Made by a program: the position numbers and the translations under genes. A stretch of 13,194 bases of DNA, from contig JAEDMB010000046.1 in the NCBI GenBank assembly GCA_016303235.1, forward strand, positions 1 through 13,194, in the 5' to 3' direction. This DNA comes from Oscillospiraceae bacterium (lineage in GTDB: Bacteria; Bacillota; Clostridia; Oscillospirales; Ruminococcaceae). Positions 6,722 through 13,194 of the stretch are shown here, in pieces; position 1 is the stretch's first letter, and every line of letters begins with the position of its first letter. The notes under the pieces were generated by a model. It was not told the origin of the DNA. It ran no database searches and saw nothing but the letters and a program-made list of their open reading frames with translations.

Positions 6722-8383
6722 TTATTTATTAATAATTGCTCCCTTATCCGCTGATGATACCATCTGTGAATATCTCCTGAGATAGCCTTTAATATCCTTT
6801 TTGATTTTTATTTCGTCAGTCTTTTTACGGTTTTCAAGTTCTTCATCAGATACTTCAAGAGTAATTGAATATTCGGGGATATTTATTGAAATCATATCGC
6901 CGTCATGAACATATGCAATATTACCTCCGCTTACAGCCTCGGGAGATATATGTCCTATCGCTGCTCCTCTTGTTGCACCGCTGAATCGTCCGTCTGTAAT
7001 AAGTGCAACGTCCTTGTCAAGTCCCATTCCGGCTATTGCGGAAGTAGGTGAAAGCATTTCACGCATACCGGGGCCACCGGCTGGACCTTCATATCTGATT
7101 ACTACAACGTCACCGGCTTTAATTCCTCCGGCATAGATTACTTTTATAGCTTCTTCCTCGCTGTCGAATACCTTAGCAGGCCCTCTGTGTACAAGCATTT
7201 CCTTAGCTACGGCACTTCTCTTTACTACACAGCCATCGGGAGCAAGATTTCCACGGAGTACGGCAATACCGCCTGTTTCACTGTATGGATTGTCAATAGT
7301 TCTGATGATTTCGGGATTCTTGTTTACAGCGTCAGCAATATTTTCGCCTACTGTCTTTCCAGTACATGTTATGCAGTCTGTATTGATAAGATTTTTCTTA
7401 GTAAGTTCTTTCAGTACTGCATATACACCGCCTGCCTCATTCAAATCTTCCATATATGTGTGACCTGCCGGTGCAAGATGACAGAGATTAGGAGTCTTTG
7501 CACTGATTTCGTTAGCAATATCGAGATTTATTTCAATTCCGCACTCATGTGCAATTGCCGGAAGATGAAGCATACTGTTTGTTGAACAGCCAAGTGCCAT
7601 ATCAGCAGTAAGAGCATTTTGGAAAGCCTTTTCAGTCATAATATCAAGCGGACGAATATTCTTTCTGTAAAGCTCCATTACCTGCATACCTGCCATTTTG
7701 GCAAGCTTTATTCTTTCGGAGTATACGGCGGGGATTGTACCGTTTCCACGGAGTCCCATTCCGAGAACTTCTGTAAGACAGTTCATTGAATTTGCTGTAT
7801 ACATTCCCGAACATGAACCGCATGTAGGACAAGCCTTGTTTTCATATTCGCAGAGTTCTTCTTCAGTAATTTTATTTGCCTTGTATGCTCCGACAGCTTC
7901 AAACATACTTGAAAGACTTGTTTTCTTACCCTTTACGTGTCCTGCAAGCATAGGGCCACCGCTTACGAATATAGTAGGAATATTAAGTCTTGCGGATGCC
8001 ATAAGAAGTCCGGGAACATTCTTGTCACAGTTAGGAATCATTACAAGTGCATCAAAGTGATGTGCAAGAGCCATACATTCTGTTGAATCCGCAATCAAAT
8101 CACGGGTTACGAGAGAATATTTCATTCCCTTATGTCCCATTGCTATACCGTCACATACTGCAATAGCGGGGAATACTACTGGAGTACCGCCTCCCATTGC
8201 TACGCCGAGCTTTACGGCTTCAACAATTTTGTCTATATTCATATGACCGGGAACTATTTCATTGTATGAAGATACGATACCTACAAGAGGACGATTCATT
8301 TCCTCCTTAGTCATTCCGAGAGCGTTAAAAAGTGAACGCTGTGAGGACATTTCAGAACCTTCGCAGAAGTAATTTCCACCCAT
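6722..8383 (-). CDS. ilvD: Dihydroxy-acid dehydratase
   Basis: Dehydrates 2,3-dihydroxyisovalerate and 2,3-dihydroxy-3-methylvalerate to the 2-oxo acid precursors of valine, leucine and isoleucine; an iron-sulfur and Mg-dependent enzyme. The 553-residue length is normal. Motifs: CDGIAMGHKGMKYSL (residues 77-91), NCDKNVPGLLMAS (118-130) with a cluster cysteine and the neighbouring Mg-site Lys, CPTCGSCSGMYTANSMN (185-201) with another cluster cysteine, and DGRFSGATRGAAIGH (464-478) with the catalytic serine at 468. SSYNEIVPGH (38-47) has PGH as in the E. coli enzyme, not the cysteine seen there in plant-type [2Fe-2S] enzymes, so an oxygen-sensitive [4Fe-4S] form is the better guess and suits an anaerobe. 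The ATG has a GAGG site nine bases upstream. A terminator-like hairpin lies just before it with little room for another promoter, so expression should rely on read-through. Confidence 0.96.
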   Translation of the reverse strand: MGGNYFCEGSEMSSQRSLFNALGMTKEEMNRPLVGIVSSYNEIVPGHMNIDKIVEAVKLGVAMGGGTPVVFPAIAVCDGIAMGHKGMKYSLVTRDLIADSTECMALAHHFDALVMIPNCDKNVPGLLMASARLNIPTIFVSGGPMLAGHVKGKKTSLSSMFEAVGAYKANKITEEELCEYENKACPTCGSCSGMYTANSMNCLTEVLGMGLRGNGTIPAVYSERIKLAKMAGMQVMELYRKNIRPLDIMTEKAFQNALTADMALGCSTNSMLHLPAIAHECGIEINLDIANEISAKTPNLCHLAPAGHTYMEDLNEAGGVYAVLKELTKKNLINTDCITCTGKTVGENIADAVNKNPEIIRTIDNPYSETGGIAVLRGNLAPDGCVVKRSAVAKEMLVHRGPAKVFDSEEEAIKVIYAGGIKAGDVVVIRYEGPAGGPGMREMLSPTSAIAGMGLDKDVALITDGRFSGATRGAAIGHISPEAVSGGNIAYVHDGDMISINIPEYSITLEVSDEELENRKKTDEIKIKKDIKGYLRRYSQMVSSADKGAIINK

Positions 8384-8403
8384 TTTAAAAACCTCATTTC
8401 TTT

Positions 8404-8441
8404 AAAAAATCGCTGCTCTCCCGAAAAATCGGGAAAGCAGC
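8404..8441 (-). terminator. Intrinsic terminator-like hairpin between ilvC and ilvD
   Basis: On the minus strand the arms are GCTGCT-T-TCCCGA (8441-8429) and TCGGGA-G-AGCAGC (8424-8412), around a TTTT loop. The central T and G pair as U-G in RNA, giving a continuous 13-bp stem. This is followed, after GA, by six T residues (8409-8404). That is the classic rho-independent layout on the coding strand. Only about 20 bases remain before the ilvD start, so it probably acts as a partial terminator or attenuator that makes ilvBNC more abundant than the genes downstream. An alternative fold that would make it conditional was not seen. Confidence 0.82.
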
Positions 8442-8488
8442 TTAGTACAGTCCGATTACAGATTACATATGCAAACGGATATTATATA

Positions 8489-9526
8489 TCAGTTATTGAT
8501 GAATTTGTCTTCTTCGTTATTCCAGCTGTAAAGCTTTCTGATTTCTTCGCCAACCTTTTCGGAGGGGTGTTCGGAAGCAAGCTTTCTCATAGCTCTGAAG
8601 TGTGCCTGACCGCCTGCCTCTGACATATCGAGGAGGAATTCCTTAGCGAATGAACCGTCCTGAATATTCTTGAGAATCTGCTTCATAGCCTTCTTAGTAT
8701 CTTCTGTGATAATCTTAGGGCCTGTAATATAATCACCATATTCAGCAGTATTTGAAATTGAATATCTCATACCAGCAAAACCGCTCTGATAGATAAGGTC
8801 AACGATGAGTTTCATTTCGTGGATACATTCAAAATAAGCATTTCTCGGGTCATAACCTGCTTCAACGAGAGTTTCAAAACCAGCCTGCATTAATGCACAT
8901 ACGCCACCACAGAGAACAGCCTGTTCACCGAAAAGGTCTGTTTCTGTTTCAGTTCTGAAAGTAGTTTCAAGAACGCCTGCTCTTGCTCCGCCGATTGCAA
9001 GACCGTAAGCAAGTGCGAGGTCCTTAGCCTTGCCGGTAGCGTCCTGATGTACAGCTACGAGACAAGGAACGCCCTTTCCTGCCTGATATTCACTTCTTAC
9101 AGTATGACCAGGGCCTTTAGGAGCAATCATAGTAACGTCAACATCAGCCGGAGGAACAATCTGACCGAAATGAATTGCAAAGCCGTGAGCGAACATAAGC
9201 ATTGCACCGGACTTAAGATTAGGAGCAATATCCTTCTTATACATTGCAGCCTGCTTTTCATCGTTAATAAGAATCATGATAATATCAGCCTGCTTAGCAG
9301 CTTCAGCAGCAGTAAATACTTCAAAGCCCTGCTTTACAGCCTTATCCCATGACTTTGAACCTTCATAAAGACCGATAATAACTCTGCCGTTGTCACCGAG
9401 TGATTCCTTAGCATTGAGGGCATGTGCATGACCCTGACTTCCGTAGCCGATTACAGCAATAGTCTTGCCGTAAAGTAATGATAAATCGCAATCTTCCTGA
9501 TAGAAAACTCTTGCTTTCTGTTCCAT
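8489..9526 (-). CDS. ilvC: Ketol-acid reductoisomerase, class I
   Basis: Isomerises and reduces acetolactate or acetohydroxybutyrate to the dihydroxy acids, using NAD(P)H and two Mg ions. The 345-residue length is that of the short class I enzyme. The Rossmann motif IGYGSQGHAHALNAK is at residues 26-40. Catalytic and metal residues are visible: AHGFAIHF (His114), APKGPGH (Lys137), TETDLFGEQAVLCGG (Asp197, Glu201) and CIHEMKLIVDL (Glu237). The cofactor-choosing loop reads GLYEGSKSW (52-60), with Tyr where Arg is often found in NADPH enzymes; both serines are kept, so cofactor preference is open. The ATG has an AGGAG site nine bases upstream, 39 bases after ilvN. A terminator-like hairpin lies in the 105-base gap that follows. 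Confidence 0.97.
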   Translation of the reverse strand: MEQKARVFYQEDCDLSLLYGKTIAVIGYGSQGHAHALNAKESLGDNGRVIIGLYEGSKSWDKAVKQGFEVFTAAEAAKQADIIMILINDEKQAAMYKKDIAPNLKSGAMLMFAHGFAIHFGQIVPPADVDVTMIAPKGPGHTVRSEYQAGKGVPCLVAVHQDATGKAKDLALAYGLAIGGARAGVLETTFRTETETDLFGEQAVLCGGVCALMQAGFETLVEAGYDPRNAYFECIHEMKLIVDLIYQSGFAGMRYSISNTAEYGDYITGPKIITEDTKKAMKQILKNIQDGSFAKEFLLDMSEAGGQAHFRAMRKLASEHPSEKVGEEIRKLYSWNNEEDKFINN

Positions 9527-9565
9527 TTTAAAAGACTCCTTTTATGTTATAATTAGAAATTTATG

Positions 9566-10060
9566 TTAATTGCTTTTAAGGCAATTACTACCTCTTTCGA
9601 GAGCAACTATTCCCGTACGGCACATTTCAATAATTCCGTAAGGCTTGAGAAGTTCAATAAAGGCATTGATTTTAGTAGTTTCTCCTGTAAGCTCACAGCA
9701 GAGGGAAGATGCCGAATAGTCGATAATCTTTGAACGGAATACATCAACAGCGGAGAGAATATCCTGACGTGTTTCGGGAGTATTCTTAACCTTTATAATA
9801 AGAAGTTCTCTCTGAACTGTATCATTTTCAAGAATCTTGGCTTCCTTTACATCGTGGAGCTTGCAGAGCTGTTTGAGAATCTGCTCTTTAACATAATCGT
9901 CGCCCCTGAATGTTATTGTAATTCTTGAAAATTCACTTGATTCCGTTTCACCGACAGTAAGACTATCTATATTGAAACTGCGTCTTGTGAACATGCTTGA
10001 AACTCTTGTGAGTACACCTGAAATATTGGATACAAGTACAGCAATTACAAAACGTTTCAT
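9566..10060 (-). CDS. ilvN: Acetolactate synthase small (regulatory) subunit
   Basis: Regulatory partner of IlvB that activates the enzyme and gives feedback inhibition by valine or other BCAAs. At 164 residues it is the usual IlvN/IlvH length. The N-terminal ACT domain (about residues 3-75) has SNISGVLTRVSSMFTRR (11-27), with Asn12 and Gly15 at the effector site, followed by the hallmark FNIDSLTVGETE (29-40). The C-terminal domain (about 80-158) begins near RELLIIKVKNTPE and ends with the conserved GIIEMCRTGIVALERG. It overlaps ilvB by one base (TGATG), so translation is probably coupled. No leader peptide or RNA switch is seen beside it. Confidence 0.96.
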   Translation of the reverse strand: MKRFVIAVLVSNISGVLTRVSSMFTRRSFNIDSLTVGETESSEFSRITITFRGDDYVKEQILKQLCKLHDVKEAKILENDTVQRELLIIKVKNTPETRQDILSAVDVFRSKIIDYSASSLCCELTGETTKINAFIELLKPYGIIEMCRTGIVALERGSNCLKSN

Positions 10061-11739
10061 CAGAAATCACCTCCAACCTGTGTAATCATATCGTCAATTG
10101 AACCTCCTGGTGGAAGCATAGGAAGTACAAATTCATCGCAGTCAACAGCACAATCTATAACTACCGGAGCATTTTCAGCGAAAGCCTTTGGAAATACTTC
10201 TTCAAGTTCTTGTGTGGTGAAAACTCTGTAACCCTTAGCACCAAATGCTTCTGCAAGCTTAACGAAATCTGTTTTTCTTTCGAGAGTGGTATTTGAATAG
10301 TGCTTGTCAAAGAAAAGTGTCTGCCACTGACGAACCATTCCGAGAACACCATTATTCATAATAACAATAACCATAGGAATATTGTTTGTTACAGCAGTAG
10401 CAAGTTCGTTGAGATTCATTCCGAAACTTCCGTCACCTGTATAAAGTATAACCTTCTGACCTGTTGCAAAGTTAGCACCGATTGCAGCACCCATACCGAA
10501 TCCCATTGTACCAAGACCGCCGCTTGAAATAAACTTTCTCGGCTTGCTGAAAGTACATCTCTGGGCAGCCCACATCTGATGCTGTCCTACATCAGTAGCA
10601 ACGATTGTATCTGCATCAGTATTTTTGTTGATTATATCTATGATGTTGTAAGGAGTAAGGGAATCTGATTCAGGATTTACTGTCATATCCTTTTCTTCTT
10701 TTTTAAGCTGGTTTATTCTTTCAGTCCATTCCGGATTTTTCTTTTCCTGAACGAGTTCGATAAGTCTTGCAAGAGCGTCCTTAATATCGCCGTTTATTCC
10801 GAGATATACAGGAATATTTTTCTGAAGTTCTGCATTATCCACATCTATATGTATAATCTTTGCATTTTTTGCAAATTTGCTCTTGTCGCCGGTAGCTCTG
10901 TCGCTGAATCTTGCACCGCATGTAATAATGAGGTCAGCCTCATTTTCAGATATTGAAGATGCGTAATGACCGTGCATACCCTGCATACCGAGAAATCTCT
11001 CGTTATCGGTCGGGATTGCGGAAATACCCATCATACTGCAACCTATCGGGGAATCTATTTTTTCAGCAAGTTTCTGAACTTCTTCAGATGCATTTCCGGC
11101 AATTATACCGCCTCCGCAGTAGATATAAGGCTTTCTGGATTCGGCAATAAGCTCTGATGCCTTTTCAAGAAGTTCCTGCGATGCCTTAACCATCGGATAG
11201 GGTTCTTCGACTGGCTTGTTTTCAAATTCGCATACGCTTTTCTGAACGTCCTTAGGAATATCGATAAGTACGGGGCCGGGTCTGCCTGATTTTGCAATTT
11301 TGAAAGCAAGGCGGATTGTATCAGCCAAATCCTCAACTTTTTTTACAATAAAGTTGTGTTTTGTAATCGGCATTGTAACGCCTACTATATCGACTTCCTG
11401 AAAGCTGTCTCTGCCTATGAGACTGCAAGGAACGTTTCCGGTAATTGCAACCATAGGAATAGAATCAAGGTAAGCTGTTGCTATACCGGTAACAAGGTTA
11501 GTAGCACCGGGGCCTGATGTAGCAAGAACGACTCCGACTTTTCCGGTAGCTCTTGCGTATCCGTCAGCAGCGTGTGACGCACCCTGTTCGTGAGCAGTAA
11601 GAACATGTTTTATTCTGTCCTGATTGAGATAGAGTTCATCAAAGAGGTTGATAACCTGACCGCCCGGATATCCGAAGATAACATCACAGCCCTGTTCAAT
11701 CAGAGTTTCAACAAAAATTTTTGCACCTGAAATCTTCAT
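10060..11739 (-). CDS. ilvB: Acetolactate synthase large (catalytic) subunit
   Basis: Thiamine-diphosphate and FAD enzyme joining pyruvate with pyruvate or 2-oxobutanoate, giving acetolactate or acetohydroxybutyrate: the first shared step of valine, leucine and isoleucine synthesis. The 559-residue length is normal. N-terminal domain: IFGYPGGQVINLFDEL (residues 21-36) and the catalytic Glu51 in AHEQGASHAADGYAR (49-63), then ATSGPGATNLVTGIA. The central FAD domain spans about 190-330. C-terminal thiamine site: DVGQHQMWAAQ (383-393), GDGSFGMNLNEL (435-446) and MNNGVLGMVRQWQ (461-473), which includes the conserved Trp near the active site, all consistent with a functional anabolic enzyme rather than a catabolic AlsS. 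An AAAGGA site lies 12 bases before the ATG. A promoter candidate is found upstream at 11799-11827. Confidence 0.97.
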   Translation of the reverse strand: MKISGAKIFVETLIEQGCDVIFGYPGGQVINLFDELYLNQDRIKHVLTAHEQGASHAADGYARATGKVGVVLATSGPGATNLVTGIATAYLDSIPMVAITGNVPCSLIGRDSFQEVDIVGVTMPITKHNFIVKKVEDLADTIRLAFKIAKSGRPGPVLIDIPKDVQKSVCEFENKPVEEPYPMVKASQELLEKASELIAESRKPYIYCGGGIIAGNASEEVQKLAEKIDSPIGCSMMGISAIPTDNERFLGMQGMHGHYASSISENEADLIITCGARFSDRATGDKSKFAKNAKIIHIDVDNAELQKNIPVYLGINGDIKDALARLIELVQEKKNPEWTERINQLKKEEKDMTVNPESDSLTPYNIIDIINKNTDADTIVATDVGQHQMWAAQRCTFSKPRKFISSGGLGTMGFGMGAAIGANFATGQKVILYTGDGSFGMNLNELATAVTNNIPMVIVIMNNGVLGMVRQWQTLFFDKHYSNTTLERKTDFVKLAEAFGAKGYRVFTTQELEEVFPKAFAENAPVVIDCAVDCDEFVLPMLPPGGSIDDMITQVGGDF

Positions 11740-11798
11740 AACTCAAAAAATCCTTTTCATTTTTATTTTGTCTGACTTAAAAAATACTCAATAACATT

Positions 11799-11827
11799 AT
11801 AATATCACCTAAAAGAAATAAAATCAA
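11799..11827 (-). promoter_or_regulatory. Candidate sigma-A type promoter for ilvB
   Basis: On the minus strand, TTGATT (11827-11822) serves as -35 and TATTAT (11804-11799) as -10, with a 17-base spacer and a TGA just before the -10 (extended -10). Transcription would start near 11792, leaving a roughly 50-base leader to ilvB. It lies in the 140-base leuA-ilvB gap, the longest AT-rich gap of the window. The call rests on motif match alone; AT-rich DNA yields such matches by chance. Confidence 0.5.
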
Positions 11828-11880
11828 TAAGCAACAGTATTTTTAAATCAAAAGTATCTTTTTTTCAACATCAGACAAGA

Positions 11881-13194
11881 TTATTTGTCACTTTTAACCA
11901 TTATATTCACGGCACTTATAAGAGCCTTGATAGAAGAAGTTACAATATCGTTGTCTATACCTGTACCCCAGAAGCTTTTACCGTCTTTATCGGAAATTTC
12001 AACGTAGGAGACAGCCTGTGCATTTGAACCGTTTTTCAAAGCATGTTCCTCATATTTTTCAATCTTATAGTAAAGACCTGTATAAGACTTGACGGCATTG
12101 CTTACAGCGTCGAGTCTGCCGTTTCCGCAGTCAGTAGCAACGGCACTTTTTCCGTTGTAAATCATTGAAACAGTAGCCTCAATTCCGTTTATCTGAACAT
12201 AATGTGCCTCTGTAACTTCAAGCGGAGATGTTACATTAACATAGTTTTCAGTGAATATATTATAAACTTCATCTGGGAGGAGTTCTTTATGTGCCTTATC
12301 GGAAATATCCTTGACATGGTATCCGAAAACCTCACGCATTTTCTTAGGGAGATTAAATCCGTATTTAGTTTCGAGGAGGTATCCTATACCGCCCTTTCCG
12401 GACTGGCTGTTAATTCTGATAACATCAGCCTCGTATTCTCTGCCGACGTCCTTAGGGTCAATAGGGAGATACGGAACAGTCCATTTATCGCATTTTTTCT
12501 CTTCACGCCACTTCATACCCTTTGCAATAGCGTCCTGATGTGAACCGCTGAACGCTGCAAAGACAAGCTGTCCGCTGTATGGCTGTCTTTCATATACATG
12601 CATTCTTGTGACTCGCTGATAAACTTCAGTGATTGACGGAATATCTGAAAAATCAAGTTCGGGGTCGACTCCCTGTGAATACATATTCATAGCAAGAGTT
12701 ATAATATCAACATTGCCCGTTCTTTCACCGTTTCCGAAGAGAGTTCCCTCTATTCTGTCCGCACCTGCAAGGAGTCCCATTTCGCTGTCAGCAACGGCAC
12801 AGCCTCTGTCGTTGTGGGGGTGGAGAGATACAATAACATTTTCACGGTTATTAATATTTTCGCACATGTATTCAACCTGATTTGCGTAAACATGGGGCAT
12901 AGAATGTGAAACAGTTACGGGAAGATTGAGTATAACTTTATCTTCCGGAGTCGGATTCCATACATCTATAACAGCGTTGCTTATTTCGAGAGCAAATTCG
13001 GGTTCAGTACCGGTAAAGCTTTCGGGGGAATATTCAAATCTGAAATTGCCTTCAGTCTGTTCACGGTACTGCTTGCAGAGCTTTGCACCTGAAACGGCAA
13101 TATCTATAATTTCCTGCTTGCTTTTTCTGAAAACCTGTTCACGCTGTGAAACTGAAGTTGAATTATAGAGATGTACTATTGCATTTTTACAGCC
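11881..13194 (-). CDS. leuA: 2-isopropylmalate synthase, 5' end outside the window
   Basis: Condenses acetyl-CoA with 2-oxoisovalerate to 2-isopropylmalate, the first leucine-specific step. The frame stays open to the window edge, giving 437 residues; roughly 100-120 N-terminal residues are missing. The ATG at 12898-12900 is internal, since upstream codons continue with clear homology: HLYNSTSVSQRE, then FRFEYSPESFTGTEPEFALE. The Zn-binding SLHPHNDRG (fragment residues 123-131, His125 and His127) and LFGNGERTGNVD follow. These motifs mark the yeast/actinobacterial type of LeuA (as in Mycobacterium), rather than the E. coli or Bacillus type. The C-terminal allosteric LeuA dimer domain (about 325-437) is complete, so leucine feedback is likely. 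The stop is followed by AT-rich DNA without a visible terminator. The operon's leader and main promoter probably lie upstream, out of view. Confidence 0.95.
   Translation of the reverse strand, partial: GCKNAIVHLYNSTSVSQREQVFRKSKQEIIDIAVSGAKLCKQYREQTEGNFRFEYSPESFTGTEPEFALEISNAVIDVWNPTPEDKVILNLPVTVSHSMPHVYANQVEYMCENINNRENVIVSLHPHNDRGCAVADSEMGLLAGADRIEGTLFGNGERTGNVDIITLAMNMYSQGVDPELDFSDIPSITEVYQRVTRMHVYERQPYSGQLVFAAFSGSHQDAIAKGMKWREEKKCDKWTVPYLPIDPKDVGREYEADVIRINSQSGKGGIGYLLETKYGFNLPKKMREVFGYHVKDISDKAHKELLPDEVYNIFTENYVNVTSPLEVTEAHYVQINGIEATVSMIYNGKSAVATDCGNGRLDAVSNAVKSYTGLYYKIEKYEEHALKNGSNAQAVSYVEISDKDGKSFWGTGIDNDIVTSSIKALISAVNIMVKSDK

Noticed and set aside
9567..9587. Hairpin TAATTGC / GCAATTA over the ilvN stop codon as a terminator
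   Set aside because: It is a 7-bp AT-rich stem with a 7-base loop and no U run after it; likely chance.
11779..11797. Tiny frame MLLSIF in the leuA-ilvB gap as a Leu/Ile attenuation leader peptide
   Set aside because: Its ATG overlaps the -10 region and would lie upstream of the predicted transcription start; no ribosome site and no following terminator hairpin were found.
11740..11880. T-box riboswitch leader for the ilv genes
   Set aside because: The gap is too short, and no T-box core sequence or terminator/antiterminator pair could be seen. A leader upstream of leuA, outside the window, cannot be excluded.
12898..12900. In-frame ATG as the start of leuA
   Set aside because: The frame remains open upstream with clear LeuA homology to the window edge, so this Met is internal.
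1..13194. CRISPR array, transposase, phage genes, tRNA or rRNA
   Set aside because: I looked for spaced direct repeats, mobile-element proteins and RNA gene signatures on both strands and found none.

Overview
The window is a stretch of a low-to-moderate GC Firmicute chromosome. The likeliest source is a clostridial gut or rumen bacterium of the Ruminococcus type. This rests on protein style, strong AGGAGG-like ribosome binding sites, AT-rich gaps and a two-hairpin intergenic repeat; it is a judgement from sequence style, not a database match. Every gene I can support lies on the minus strand with short gaps, so the window reads right to left as one long branched-chain amino acid (BCAA) operon or pair of overlapping operons.

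In transcription order: leuA (5' end outside the window), a 140-base gap with a good promoter candidate, ilvB-ilvN (1-base overlap), ilvC, a strong intrinsic-terminator-like hairpin, ilvD, a small acidic orphan gene enclosed by a 17-base inverted repeat, leuC-leuD, a two-hairpin repeat element, leuB, a DUF815-type AAA+ ATPase, ilvA, ridA, and nadA (3' end outside the window).

Together these encode nearly all of isoleucine, valine and leucine synthesis. IlvA makes 2-oxobutanoate from threonine. IlvBN, IlvC and IlvD make the branched 2-oxo acids. LeuA, LeuCD and LeuB extend 2-oxoisovalerate to 2-oxoisocaproate. Only the aminotransferase (ilvE) is not visible. RidA, next to IlvA, clears the reactive enamine/imine products of that enzyme. 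NadA begins NAD synthesis and itself consumes an imine.

Most of the window is ordinary biosynthesis, and I see no phage, transposase, CRISPR array, tRNA or rRNA. The points that deserve a second look are the orphan gene inside its inverted repeat, the ATPase embedded in the pathway operon, the terminator-like hairpin just before ilvD, the hairpin pair between leuD and leuB, and the ilvA-ridA-nadA grouping. I did not find convincing evidence of a wholly new biological system.
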